Assembly (NCBI GenBank): GCA_017480975.1
Contig: JAFURK010000004.1
Coordinates: 1-33,325 of the forward strand
Direction: 5' to 3'
From: Bacilli bacterium
GTDB taxonomy: Bacteria; Bacillota_I; Bacilli_A; RF39; UBA660
DNA: 33,325 nucleotides
Position 1 is the stretch's first letter; every line of letters begins with the position of its first letter. This document shows positions 7,058-15,701 of this stretch, piece after piece. A program made the translations under genes and the position numbers. The notes beneath the pieces were generated by a model. The model was not told the origin of the DNA. It was given only the letters and a program-made list of their open reading frames with translations, and searched no databases.

Positions 7058-7948
7058 ATGATTGAAATTAGGAAAGCGTACGGGGCTGATGCTTATCAAT
7101 TAGTTAATATTACCGATACAGTATGGAAAGATGCCTTTTATGATATTTTACCAAACGGAATTCTTAATGATATGATTCGCAATACTGAAAAGAGAATTAG
7201 TCACTTAAAAGATCAAATAAATGAAAATAATCGAATCTTCGTTGCTACCTCTGATGAAGTACCAATTGGTTATATTTTCTATGCCAAAACGCAAAATGTA
7301 ATATATAATGCTGCTGCTGAAATAAGATCAATTTATATTTTACCTGAATTTCAGCATCAAGGAATTGGTCGCCAATTATTCAATAAAGCAATTGAAGAAC
7401 TAAAAAAATTAGGCTATAAAAATCTTATTATTTATAGCCCATTAAATTGCCAAAGTATTAACTTCTTTCTTAAAATGAGAGGAGAGAAAAGGGAAGTAGT
7501 TTCCAAAAATACCAATGGTTATAATATTAAATATGATCTAATATTTTTTGATCTTGAAAATTTAGATAAAGAATTAAAAAATACTGACTGGAATGATATC
7601 TATTTAGCGGCTCAAGAGCATTTATATCTTTTAAATAATATTAATCGTGAATTAGCTGTTATAATGACCGATAAAGGGAATATGTATTTAGGATTAGGTA
7701 TTAAAAATCATGTCTGCCCAATTGAAAGTGCTCTAGCTAATATGCATATCAAAGAAGAGCAACAAGCATCAAAAATACTTATTTTAAATCGTCAAAGTAA
7801 ACCTGTTTTACCGTGTGGAAAATGTCGTGATCTTCTAATTGGCTTAAAACAAGAAAATGCTGAAATATTATTCGATTTTGGCACTCTGAAAACGATGACT
7901 ATGCATGAATTAAATCCATATTATAAAGATGAAGAAGAAAAAGTATAG
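7058..7948 (+). CDS. GNAT acetyltransferase fused to a cytidine deaminase-like domain
   Basis: A 296-residue two-domain protein. Residues 1-165 form a GNAT domain: the strand IRSIYILPEF leads into QHQGIG (99-104), the acetyl-CoA pyrophosphate loop, and FFLKMRG lies near its end. Residues 175-285 resemble the cytidine/blasticidin deaminase fold: Cys220 in HVCPIESAL, then PCGKC with Cys253 and Cys256, giving the three zinc ligands. In standard deaminases the catalytic Glu is two residues after the first ligand (CAE); here it is three after (CPIE), so activity is uncertain. No linker frameshift is seen, so the fusion looks genuine. AGGAGG precedes the start. The substrate is unknown; pyrimidine salvage or nucleoside-drug modification are possible. 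Confidence 0.7.
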   Translation: MIEIRKAYGADAYQLVNITDTVWKDAFYDILPNGILNDMIRNTEKRISHLKDQINENNRIFVATSDEVPIGYIFYAKTQNVIYNAAAEIRSIYILPEFQHQGIGRQLFNKAIEELKKLGYKNLIIYSPLNCQSINFFLKMRGEKREVVSKNTNGYNIKYDLIFFDLENLDKELKNTDWNDIYLAAQEHLYLLNNINRELAVIMTDKGNMYLGLGIKNHVCPIESALANMHIKEEQQASKILILNRQSKPVLPCGKCRDLLIGLKQENAEILFDFGTLKTMTMHELNPYYKDEEEKV

Positions 7949-7972
7949 ACCTTAAAAATCTATACTTCTTTT
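7941..7972. terminator. Two-way terminator between convergent genes
   Basis: Stem AAGTATAGA/TCTATACTT (7941-7949/7959-7967), loop 9. It includes the upstream stop codon and has T-rich tails on both strands. Confidence 0.75.
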
Positions 7973-8837
7973 ACTTATATAATTCCTTCTTTAAATCATT
8001 AATATTATTCGTCATAACTGTCAAATAGTTATCATTACTATTAGTAATTCCACCATCAATACTATGCATTGAATTAAGAACAATTCTTTCTAACTCATAT
8101 TCCTCAATTAATTTACTAACAGTATTATTAGTCTCTTTCGTAGCCGAATAAATATACTTAATTTCTTTATTTTCAATTAAACTCTTAACTTCATCAATCT
8201 TATTACTACTTAAATCTTCATTTTCTTCTAAAGAAATAACATTCAATCCATGCTTTTCTAAAAACATAAACATATCATTATCGACTACAATTGTATCATA
8301 ATTACCCCCAATAATAGTTTCAGTCAAATTAGCATCTAATTTAGAAATTTCATATTCTAGAGTTTCATAATTATGTTCAATTTCTTCTACCAAATAAGGA
8401 TTATCAATATATTCAGAAAGGCCAGACTTAATATTTTCTGCCATCATCAAATAATTATTTGGATTTAGCCATAACTCTTCAATTGCATATTCATAATCCA
8501 TGCCAGTCGCAACATCAATTACTTTTAGCTTAGAATTTAAATTAATCATCTTAACCGCATAGTCTCTATCCTTATCTAAACTATTAAATATAAATAAATC
8601 ACTCTTTGAATACTCTTCAAGCTTTCTATCTGACAACTCATAATCATCTAAAGTAATTCCTGTCGGATAAATACTGTAAACTTTACAATGATCCTGATAT
8701 AAATTATTTATCAAGAAATTAATTGGATAAGTTGTTGTATAAATACTTATATCTTCCATATTACTTTTACCGCTATCACAACCTGTTAACATCAAAATTA
8801 TTAAAAGAAAAATACTTAATTTTTTTATTACTTTCAT
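7971..8837 (-). CDS. Divergent ZnuA/TroA-like substrate-binding lipoprotein
   Basis: A 288-residue lipoprotein with a hydrophobic signal and lipobox LTGC (Cys20). The body follows the cluster-9 metal-binding protein pattern: a first lobe beginning ISIYTTTYPI, YPTGITLDDYELSDRKL where family members read GxDPHxxEPSP, LWLNPNNYLMMAENI where they read HxWLDPxN, a long linking helix, and a second lobe. The His residues that bind Zn or Mn in the first and second of these motifs are absent, and no His replaces them at the third. No ABC permease or ATPase gene is adjacent. It probably sits on the outer membrane face but may not bind Zn/Mn; the ligand is unknown. AGGAG precedes the start. Confidence 0.7.
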   Translation of the reverse strand: MKVIKKLSIFLLIILMLTGCDSGKSNMEDISIYTTTYPINFLINNLYQDHCKVYSIYPTGITLDDYELSDRKLEEYSKSDLFIFNSLDKDRDYAVKMINLNSKLKVIDVATGMDYEYAIEELWLNPNNYLMMAENIKSGLSEYIDNPYLVEEIEHNYETLEYEISKLDANLTETIIGGNYDTIVVDNDMFMFLEKHGLNVISLEENEDLSSNKIDEVKSLIENKEIKYIYSATKETNNTVSKLIEEYELERIVLNSMHSIDGGITNSNDNYLTVMTNNINDLKKELYK

Positions 8838-8864
8838 TATTATCTCCTATCTAATACTAATTAC

Positions 8865-8893
8865 ATTTTACATTATTTTAACTTTTTTGTAAA
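8865..8893 (-). promoter_or_regulatory. Promoter of the ZnuA-like lipoprotein gene
   Basis: On the minus strand TTTACA (8888-8893), 17 bp, TAAAAT (8865-8870), about 28 bp before the start codon. Confidence 0.6.
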
Positions 8894-8931
8894 CAGTTAC
8901 CAAATAAATACTATAAAAAAGATAATTTACA

Positions 8932-8940
8932 TGATATAAT
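8932..8940 (+). promoter_or_regulatory. Extended -10 of rnc
   Basis: TGATATAAT with TATAAT at 8935-8940; the -35 is weak. AAGGTGAGG precedes the start. Confidence 0.5.
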
Positions 8941-8970
8941 AGTTCTAGTCTGAAAGAAAAGGTGAGGAAC

Positions 8971-9618
8971 ATGAAAATACTAGAAAATTTAAATATTATT
9001 CCTAAGAATGAAAAACTATATATTCAAGCTTTTACTCATACTTCTTATAGCAATGAACATTCAGAATACGAAAGTTATGAAAGATTAGAATTTTTAGGAG
9101 ATGCTGTTTTAGAATTAATAATTAGTGACTATTTATACAATGAAAAACATCTAGAGGAAGGAACGATGACAAAAATGCGCTCTAGCTATGTATGTGAAGC
9201 TGCATGTTGTACTTATGCTAAAGAATTAGGCCTAGATGAATATATTCGTCTAGGCAGTGGCGAAGCCGAAGCTAATACTACTATTTTAGCCGATGTTTTC
9301 GAATCATTTATTGGCGCTATGTATCTAGATCAAGGACTAGAAACAGCTAGAAGTATTGTTATGAATATCATTCGTAAATATATTGAGAAAAAAATAGACT
9401 TCTTACATGATTATAAATCTGAATTACAAGAACAAGTTCAAACTGTAAGGAAGAGTGCTGTTTACGAAATTATAAGTGAAACAGGACCAGCACATGATAG
9501 AACCTTTACATGTCAAGTAAAAGTAGATGATATTATCATGGGAACCGGTACTGGTAGTAGCAAAAAATCAGCTGAACAAGAAGCCGCTAAAGAAGCTTTA
9601 CAAAAACAAGTTAAATAA
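8971..9618 (+). CDS. rnc: Ribonuclease III
   Basis: A 215-residue double-strand-specific endoribonuclease of normal family length. The signature ERLEFLGDA (37-45) supplies catalytic Glu40 and Asp44; Asp108 and Glu111 in ILADVFESFIGA complete the metal site. A dsRNA-binding domain follows (about 148-213) with the closing helix GSSKKSAEQEAAKEAL. The ATG at 8971 is chosen over the GTG nine bases upstream because that GTG is part of the ribosome site. The enzyme processes rRNA precursors and structured mRNA. In many Firmicutes rnc is next to smc or ftsY; here it stands alone with its own promoter and terminator. Confidence 0.95.
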   Translation: MKILENLNIIPKNEKLYIQAFTHTSYSNEHSEYESYERLEFLGDAVLELIISDYLYNEKHLEEGTMTKMRSSYVCEAACCTYAKELGLDEYIRLGSGEAEANTTILADVFESFIGAMYLDQGLETARSIVMNIIRKYIEKKIDFLHDYKSELQEQVQTVRKSAVYEIISETGPAHDRTFTCQVKVDDIIMGTGTGSSKKSAEQEAAKEALQKQVK

Positions 9619-9647
9619 AAAGTCGATTAATATAGACGACTTTTTTT
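9618..9647 (+). terminator. Terminator of rnc
   Basis: Stem AAAAGTCG/CGACTTTT (9618-9625/9637-9644), loop 11, then T's. Confidence 0.8.
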
Positions 9648-9713
9648 CTTTATAAGTATATTATTTTCTAAATATTAACATATCATTTATAAGAAGAGGA
9701 GGTATGTTAGTAT

Positions 9714-10670
9714 ATGAAAAAAGCTTATTTAGGAGTAGATATTGGATCAATTTCTACCAAAGGCGTTATTATCGACGATAATAACCAAATAATCGCCAGT
9801 GAATACCTTTACACTGAAGGAAACCCCGTCGATGCCGTTAAAGGATTAATAAGTATTTTAAATAAAAAACTAAATAAAAAAGAATATAAGGTAATTTCGG
9901 TTGGTACAACAGGATCGGCTCGAAAATTAATCGGAACCATGTTAGGCGCCAGTGTTATCAAAAACGAAATTACCGCTCATGCTATTGGTACAACTTCCAT
10001 TTATCCTGACGTTAGAACCATCTTTGAAATTGGTGGTCAAGACTCTAAAATAATTCTACTAGATAAAGGAATTGTAACAGACTACGCTATGAATACCTTA
10101 TGTGCCGCCGGTACCGGCTCATTCCTATCATCACAATCAAAACGTTTAGGTGTCGAGGTCGAAGACTTTGGTCGTATCGCTCTAACTAGCAAAAATCCAA
10201 CTACTATCGCCGCTAGATGCACCGTTTTTGCCGAATCAGACTTAGTTCACAAAGCTCAAATGGGTCATAAAAAAGAAGATATCATCGCTGGACTATGTCA
10301 AAGTGTTGCTTCTAATTATTTAAATAATGTTGGTAAAGGCAAAAAAATAGTTGGACCCATCGTTTTTCAAGGTGGTGTCAGCAAAAACATTGGTGTTGTC
10401 AAAGCCTTCGAAGACTTAACCGGTGAAAAAGTCTATGTTGATAAAAATTCCCACTTACTAGGTGCCTTAGGTGTTGCCATTTTAGCCAAAAAAAGCAAAC
10501 AAGAAACGGACTTCAACTTTAACATTAGTAAAATTTCTTTTGAAACCAAAGGCGTCAACTGCCACGGCTGTGCTAATCAATGTGAAATAGTCTGTGTCAT
10601 GAAAAACAAAAAAATGATAGACTCTTGGGGTAATCGATGCGAAAGAGGCAATATGGTCGTAAAAAATTAA
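9714..10670 (+). CDS. BadF/HgdC-type ATPase, 2-hydroxyacyl-CoA dehydratase activator-like
   Basis: A 318-residue ASKHA-fold ATPase. The phosphate-1 motif GVDIGSISTKG (7-17), FEIGGQDSK (104-112) and the ADP-binding FQGGVSKN (218-225) are intact. Cys130 in LCAAGTGSFL and Cys169 in ARCTVFAES match the residues that hold the 4Fe-4S cluster between two subunits of HgdC-type activators. Such proteins use ATP to push an electron into a dehydratase or reductase. A C-terminal tail with five Cys (283, 286, 290, 294, 309) goes beyond the basic activator and resembles the segment after the activase domain in larger family members, suggesting another metal site. No dehydratase subunit is nearby, so the partner is unknown. 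The next gene overlaps its end. Confidence 0.8.
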   Translation: MKKAYLGVDIGSISTKGVIIDDNNQIIASEYLYTEGNPVDAVKGLISILNKKLNKKEYKVISVGTTGSARKLIGTMLGASVIKNEITAHAIGTTSIYPDVRTIFEIGGQDSKIILLDKGIVTDYAMNTLCAAGTGSFLSSQSKRLGVEVEDFGRIALTSKNPTTIAARCTVFAESDLVHKAQMGHKKEDIIAGLCQSVASNYLNNVGKGKKIVGPIVFQGGVSKNIGVVKAFEDLTGEKVYVDKNSHLLGALGVAILAKKSKQETDFNFNISKISFETKGVNCHGCANQCEIVCVMKNKKMIDSWGNRCERGNMVVKN

Positions 10671-11434
10671 AACTCGAGTTTCATCGAACTTATCTCGTCA
10701 TGGCCCTGGGCTTTATCCTAACAGGATACTACTTAAATCTAATCATCTTCACCAGCCTAATTCTTGTTCACGAATTAGGCCATTACATAACCGCTCGTCT
10801 AAATAACTTTAATGTCTCGAAAATTATCATTTACCCTTATGGAGGCATGACTAAAATTGATGATATGATAAATCGCGATATCTGTGAAGAACTCCTTATT
10901 GCCACCTCTGGCGTTATCGCCCAATATTTATTTTATCTCTTTATAACTTATCTTTACCATCAAGGGATATTAAGAGAGTATACCCATAACCTCTATACCA
11001 TCTACAATAACCAAATGATTTTCTTTAATCTCTTACCAATCTATCCCTTAGATGGAGGAAGAATTATTAATCTTATTCTACATAAATATTTTCCCTATTA
11101 TAAAGCCAATATCTTAACCATTATCATATCTCTATTAATAATTATCTTATTAATAACACTTAGTATCTATCAATATAACTATTCTAACATCATGATTATG
11201 GGAATCTTACTAACATACTTGTATAAATTTTTTACTAAAAGAAAATACTTATATAATCGTTTCCTTTTAGAAAGATACTTATATAATATTGAATATCCTA
11301 AAATAAAAATAATTACTAATATCAAAAAAATGTATAAAAATAAAAACCATCTAATTATTAAAAATAACCATTATTATAAAGAAAAAGACTTAATAAGTAA
11401 TTTATTTACTAACCATAATAAAATCATAAAATGA
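10637..11434 (+). CDS. M50 site-2 protease, SpoIVFB-like
   Basis: A 265-residue polytopic membrane protein with zinc motif HELGH (45-49) and the second ligand in NLLPIYPLDGG (131-141, Asp139), so the intramembrane metalloprotease site is complete. Helices lie at about 18-40, 40-55, 85-107, 125-145, 155-178 and 180-198. It opens 34 bp inside the preceding gene, in another frame, and lacks a strong ribosome site, which suggests translational coupling. SpoIVFB cleaves pro-sigma-K during sporulation and has a C-terminal CBS domain; here only about 60 residues follow the last helix, too few for a full CBS pair. No sporulation gene is in the window, so the substrate is open. Confidence 0.8.
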   Translation: MRKRQYGRKKLKLEFHRTYLVMALGFILTGYYLNLIIFTSLILVHELGHYITARLNNFNVSKIIIYPYGGMTKIDDMINRDICEELLIATSGVIAQYLFYLFITYLYHQGILREYTHNLYTIYNNQMIFFNLLPIYPLDGGRIINLILHKYFPYYKANILTIIISLLIIILLITLSIYQYNYSNIMIMGILLTYLYKFFTKRKYLYNRFLLERYLYNIEYPKIKIITNIKKMYKNKNHLIIKNNHYYKEKDLISNLFTNHNKIIK

Positions 11435-11468
11435 GTGTTTATCTTAACTCTAATTTATGATTTTATTT
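11420..11468 (+). terminator. Terminator with long stem after the M50 gene
   Basis: AAAATCATAAA/TTTATGATTTT (11420-11430/11454-11464), an 11-bp perfect stem with a 23-base loop, followed by T-rich sequence; the stop codon is in the loop. Confidence 0.6.
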
Positions 11469-11538
11469 TAATTTTATTTACACTATCTTAATTTTATGAT
11501 ATCTTTATTACAATAAATAAAAAGAAAGAGTGATACCC

Positions 11539-12447
11539 ATGTCAAAATATTCATTAGTTGCGTCTTACTACAACATGTATACTAAGACTTATCAAAATGA
11601 AATAACCATTAACTTGCCAGAAATAAATTTATCTACATTACAGAATATTGATAATTTTACATCTAAGCATAGTACTTATGAAATATTACAACTAATTAAA
11701 AAACAATATCCTAATGTTCATGACTTAAACCATATAGCAGTAAAATATACTAAAAATAAAAGTGCTAATCCTGTTTATTATCGCGTACTTGATAATAATC
11801 CTGAATTTACACCTTGTACTGAAAATAATACTTTAAAACAATATAGAATTGGCAATCAATATATAACGTCTTTAACTGTACCTAATTCAGCGCCATTATT
11901 TCAAAAAGAGAAAGAAAATTTAGTAGAATTAATTGAAACTAAAAATTTAATTGGATTTAGAAATCTTTATCCTCACCATGATAATCTAGTTTTTCTTGTA
12001 ACTAGATATATAAATACAAGTTATGATGATGATTCAAGTAGAGAAAGAGATTTTAATCTAATAATGACTGAGTTTTCTAGATATATAACTTTCAGAGGCT
12101 GGATAATAAATAAAGAAAAACAACAAGAATATTTATACCAACCTAGACCTATAGCGTATGCCCCCAATCCTAATCCACCTAAAAAAATAAAAAAGGGGAA
12201 AGTACCTTCAATTGAAGAAAATGAAGCTGAATATATTAGAAAATTCGAAGAAGATCATAAGGATTCCAATAATAAGGAATATAAATATTCTTATAATACT
12301 TATCAAGCTGAAATGCATAATAGAGAATATTTAGAAGAAGATAAGGAAGAATTCTTAAGTGAAAGAGAAGTTCAAGATGCTTATTATGGACAAGAACCTG
12401 ATTACTATGAAGAAAATAATTCCAATATAAAAAGAAGACGTCATTAA
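11539..12447 (+). CDS. Unknown protein with acidic, Tyr-rich tail
   Basis: A 302-residue protein I do not recognise. The ATG at 11539 is chosen over the GTG at 11530, which forms part of the AAGAAAGAGTG ribosome site. Residues 1-190 look globular, mixed alpha/beta, with no signal peptide or transmembrane helix. A Pro-rich linker (PRPIAYAPNPNPPKKIKKGK, about 203-222) leads to a highly charged tail (about 225-302) rich in Glu, Tyr and Asn and ending in basic KRRRH; it is probably disordered. It has its own gap on both sides. A scaffold or regulatory role is possible but unsupported. Confidence 0.6.
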   Translation: MSKYSLVASYYNMYTKTYQNEITINLPEINLSTLQNIDNFTSKHSTYEILQLIKKQYPNVHDLNHIAVKYTKNKSANPVYYRVLDNNPEFTPCTENNTLKQYRIGNQYITSLTVPNSAPLFQKEKENLVELIETKNLIGFRNLYPHHDNLVFLVTRYINTSYDDDSSRERDFNLIMTEFSRYITFRGWIINKEKQQEYLYQPRPIAYAPNPNPPKKIKKGKVPSIEENEAEYIRKFEEDHKDSNNKEYKYSYNTYQAEMHNREYLEEDKEEFLSEREVQDAYYGQEPDYYEENNSNIKRRRH

Positions 12448-12534
12448 TAATCTTTAACTAGTTCTTAACTTTACATTAAGCTAAAACTAATGAAGTATTC
12501 TAATCATAAAAAGATAAAAAAGCGAATTTTTACA

Positions 12535-12563
12535 TATACAATTCTCTTTTTTTTTGCTATAAT
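12535..12563 (+). promoter_or_regulatory. Promoter of the hybrid histidine kinase gene
   Basis: TATACA (12535-12540), 17 bp, TATAAT (12558-12563) with TGC before it (extended -10). Confidence 0.55.
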
Positions 12564-12591
12564 AAATCTAGAATAAAGAGAGGTGTATCAT

Positions 12592-14388
12592 ATGACTTTT
12601 GCATTCCAATTATTAAGCTTATTAATGATATTTTTATTAGTAATTATTTATTATTTAAAGAAAGATAGCTTTACTAAAGGAAACAAACCATTTCGTGGAA
12701 TAATTCTAACTACTTATATCCTAGAACTTATTAGTATGACTATTTATATAACGACAGAAACTGGCGCTACGGCATATCTTTTTTATAAGATATATTTATT
12801 TATAACTATTTTTTGGTTTGCCCTATACGGATTATATTATATATCGATATGGCTAAAAGAAAGATATCGTGATACTAATAATAAATTACCTAAAAATATT
12901 AATAACTTGGTAAATTATTTTATTATAATCCAAATAGTAACCTTAATAATTACTTTAGTATCACCAATTACTTTTACTAATAGTTCCCTAGATTATAGTA
13001 ATCATCTAAGTAAGTATTTTATAAGTTTTTATTTAATAATAGAATTATTAGTCTTAATACTAGGCAATAAAAAACAATCTAAGGAGAATTATCTTAATCT
13101 ATCAATAATTTTCTTTGTTCAAGCCATTATGTTTTTCTTACAAACAAGAAATCCTGAATTACCACTTCTTAATATTGGTATGATTTTGGTTGTTTACTAT
13201 AATTACTTTATGCTAGAAAATAGCGAAAAACAAGAATTAAAGACTTTAAAGATTGAAAGAGATTATGCAATGCGTCAAAGTATTGAAAAACAAGAATTCC
13301 TAAAAGTCCTTTCCCATGAGATTAGAACACCATTAAATACCATTGATGGTTTTAGCCAAGTTATTCTTGATAGTGATAACCTTGAAATGATAAAAAATGA
13401 TGTTAATGATATTAGAGTAGCCTCTAGAGATTTAATTGACGTTATTAATGGTATGATAGACTTATCTATTATTGAAAGTGGTAATCTAGAAATTTTATCA
13501 GAAAATTATAATGTTTATGATATGTTAGAAGATATAAGTAATATCAGTCAGTCGAAGATGCGCGATAAAGACGTTGCATTTAAAACTGAATTTGATGATG
13601 ATATTCCCGAAGTTTTATTAGGTGACTCTGAGCGCATTAGTCAAGTTGTTTTAAATCTAATTACTAATGCAATTAAATATACTGATAAAGGAACAATAAC
13701 ACTAAAAGTTGATAGCGTTAAAAGTAGTTCAATGTGTCGTTTAAAAATTATTGTTAGTGATACTGGTCGTGGTATTAAAAAAGAAGATTTAACAACTATT
13801 TTTGAAAGTAAAAATAAAAAAGAGGGAATGACTCTAGGTTTAGTTGTTTCTAAATATTTATTAGACTTAATGGGAGGAAGTATTGAAGTCGAAAGTACTT
13901 ATGGAACTGGTTCGAAGTTTATCGTGACGCTTGATCAGAAGATTATTAGTACTAGTGATACAGAAAAAGTATCAAGAAAAAGATCTCTAAAACCATTTAA
14001 AGCTACTAACAAAAGAATATTATTAGTTGATGATAATAAACTTAATCTAAAAGTTGCTACCAAATTATTAGCCCCTTATGAAGTCGAAGTTGTTGAAGCT
14101 AGTAGTGGCCAAGAATGCCTAGATATCTTAGAAAAAGATACTAGCTTTGATTTAATTTTAATGGATGACTTAATGCCAGAGATGAGTGGTACTGAGTGCT
14201 TGGATATTATCAAAAAAATTGAAAGAGTTGATGGCTATTACATTCCTGTTGTAGTTTTAACTGCTAATGCTGTAAGTGGTATGAAAGAAAAATATCTAAA
14301 TAGTGGCTTTGAAGATTATCTATCCAAACCAATTGACAAATATGCACTTGACAGAATTTTAAAAAAATACTTAAAAGGAAAAAAATAA
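12592..14388 (+). CDS. Hybrid sensor histidine kinase with receiver domain
   Basis: A 598-residue membrane kinase. About seven N-terminal helices (1-205) form the sensor part, with no large extracellular domain. A short coiled coil leads to the HisKA helix with the H-box FLKVLSHEIRTP (His near 242). The ATPase domain follows: N-box VVLNLITNAIKYT, G1 SDTGRGI, and GLVVSKYLLDLMGGSIEVES. A REC domain (about 474-596) has the DD pair in LLVDDN, phosphoacceptor Asp in LILMDDLMP, Thr in VLTAN and Lys in LSKPI. Such hybrids pass phosphate His to Asp to an HPt His; a broken HPt gene lies 1.3 kb downstream. The signal is unknown. The ATG at 12592 fits AGAGAGGTG better than the GTG nine bases upstream. 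Confidence 0.9.
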   Translation: MTFAFQLLSLLMIFLLVIIYYLKKDSFTKGNKPFRGIILTTYILELISMTIYITTETGATAYLFYKIYLFITIFWFALYGLYYISIWLKERYRDTNNKLPKNINNLVNYFIIIQIVTLIITLVSPITFTNSSLDYSNHLSKYFISFYLIIELLVLILGNKKQSKENYLNLSIIFFVQAIMFFLQTRNPELPLLNIGMILVVYYNYFMLENSEKQELKTLKIERDYAMRQSIEKQEFLKVLSHEIRTPLNTIDGFSQVILDSDNLEMIKNDVNDIRVASRDLIDVINGMIDLSIIESGNLEILSENYNVYDMLEDISNISQSKMRDKDVAFKTEFDDDIPEVLLGDSERISQVVLNLITNAIKYTDKGTITLKVDSVKSSSMCRLKIIVSDTGRGIKKEDLTTIFESKNKKEGMTLGLVVSKYLLDLMGGSIEVESTYGTGSKFIVTLDQKIISTSDTEKVSRKRSLKPFKATNKRILLVDDNKLNLKVATKLLAPYEVEVVEASSGQECLDILEKDTSFDLILMDDLMPEMSGTECLDIIKKIERVDGYYIPVVVLTANAVSGMKEKYLNSGFEDYLSKPIDKYALDRILKKYLKGKK

Positions 14389-14419
14389 GATAAGAAGAAA
14401 TTGACTTCTTATCTTTTTT
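14389..14419 (+). terminator. Terminator of the kinase gene, overlapping the next promoter
   Basis: Stem GATAAGAAG/CTTCTTATC (14389-14397/14405-14413), 7-base loop, T6 tail. The loop and 3' arm contain the -35 of the following promoter. Confidence 0.85.
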
Positions 14420-14429
14420 CTTCTATAAT
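14401..14429 (+). promoter_or_regulatory. Promoter of the M23 hydrolase gene, inside the upstream terminator
   Basis: TTGACT (14401-14406), 17 bp, TATAAT (14424-14429), 16 bp before the start codon, so the leader must be very short (about 10 bases). Confidence 0.65.
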
Positions 14430-14445
14430 GTTAGTAGGTGGTAAG

Positions 14446-15627
14446 ATGAAAATAATAAAAAAATTATTTATGTTTATAGTAGTCTTTTTTATTGCTTGTA
14501 ATAGCGCTAGCGCGACAACCTTACAAGATTTATATAACGAATTAAGTAGTCTAGAAAAAAATTATGCTGCAGCCCAAAGCAAAGCCAATTTAACCAAAGC
14601 TGAAATGAATAAAATAAAGGCTAATATCGCTAATACTGAAGCTGAAATAAAAACCGCTCAAAATGAAATTACGCAAGCTGAAAATGATATTGTTACCAGC
14701 GAAAAAGAAATTGAAAAGAAAAAAGAAGAAACAAATCAAATGCTTCTTTACTTACAAGTTATGAACAGTACTGGTGACAGTATGCTAGAATATGTTTTTG
14801 AAGCTGATAACTATACTGATTTTATTTATCGTTATGCCGTTGTAACGCAAATGAGCGAATACAATCAAGATTTAATGACGGAATTAGAAACTTTAGTTAA
14901 TCAGTTAACAATCAAAAAACAAGAATTAGCCCAAAAACAAGAACAATTAGCAGTTAAAAAAGCTGAATTACAATCACAATATGCTATCATAAAAGTTCAA
15001 TATGAAGAAGAAACAGATGAAGGATTAAACATTGCTGACGAAATTGCTGCTAAGAAAAAACTAATTAAGTATTATGAAAGCATCGGTTGTAAACGAAGTT
15101 CTAATATTAATTCTTGTAATGGGGTTCCAGCCGTAGATGGATGGACTTATCCCTTAAAGAGCTTCCGTCAATCATCTAATTATGGTTGGGATGAAAATCG
15201 TTATCATTATGCCGTTGACTTAGCCGTATCTGAAGGTTCAACTGTCTATGCCGTTGGTAATGGTACGGTAATTTATTCAGGTGTATATTGGAAAGAAACT
15301 GGCGTTCGAAGTTGTGGCGGACTAGTTATCCAGATAAGACACACCTATAAAGGAACCGACTATATTTCTCTATACATGCATATGTTAAGTTCTAGCGTCA
15401 GTGTTGGAACTAAAGTTAGTGCTGGAGACCCAATTGGTAAAAGTGGTGGTGGCTCACAATCAATTGCTAAATGGAAAGATACATGTACTGGAGGAGCCCA
15501 TTTACACTTTACAATGGCTTATGCTGGAAATAGTGATATTTATAACGTTTCATCTTCTAAAGTTGGGACAACCTTTAATCCAGTAAAATTCTTCCCAGCG
15601 ATGAAAGGTATTGGAAGTAGATTATAA
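14446..15627 (+). CDS. Secreted M23 peptidoglycan hydrolase with coiled coil
   Basis: A 393-residue secreted protein. A Sec signal peptide (1-23, ending SASA) is followed by a long coiled coil (about 25-215) as in EnvC/CwlO-type cell-wall hydrolases, then an M23 peptidase domain. The zinc ligands are intact: His and Asp in RYHYAVDLAV, and His in GAHLHF; YMHM supplies the additional catalytic His. Two Cys pairs (GCKRSSNINSC; SCGG with DTCTGG) could form disulfides outside the cell. The domain order suggests a FtsEX-type regulated endopeptidase acting on cross-links during growth or division. Start 14446 has AGGTGG just upstream; an upstream TTG would add a non-signal-like segment. Confidence 0.88.
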   Translation: MKIIKKLFMFIVVFFIACNSASATTLQDLYNELSSLEKNYAAAQSKANLTKAEMNKIKANIANTEAEIKTAQNEITQAENDIVTSEKEIEKKKEETNQMLLYLQVMNSTGDSMLEYVFEADNYTDFIYRYAVVTQMSEYNQDLMTELETLVNQLTIKKQELAQKQEQLAVKKAELQSQYAIIKVQYEEETDEGLNIADEIAAKKKLIKYYESIGCKRSSNINSCNGVPAVDGWTYPLKSFRQSSNYGWDENRYHYAVDLAVSEGSTVYAVGNGTVIYSGVYWKETGVRSCGGLVIQIRHTYKGTDYISLYMHMLSSSVSVGTKVSAGDPIGKSGGGSQSIAKWKDTCTGGAHLHFTMAYAGNSDIYNVSSSKVGTTFNPVKFFPAMKGIGSRL

Positions 15628-15635
15628 AAAATATT

Positions 15636-15675
15636 AAATTGGTAAACTACTATTAAATTACCAATTTTTATTTTA
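15636..15675 (+). terminator. Terminator of the M23 gene
   Basis: AAATTGGTAA/TTACCAATTT (15636-15645/15658-15667), 12-base loop, T-rich tail. Confidence 0.8.
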
Positions 15676-15701
15676 AAAATAAAAAGAAAGTAGGTAACAT
15701 A

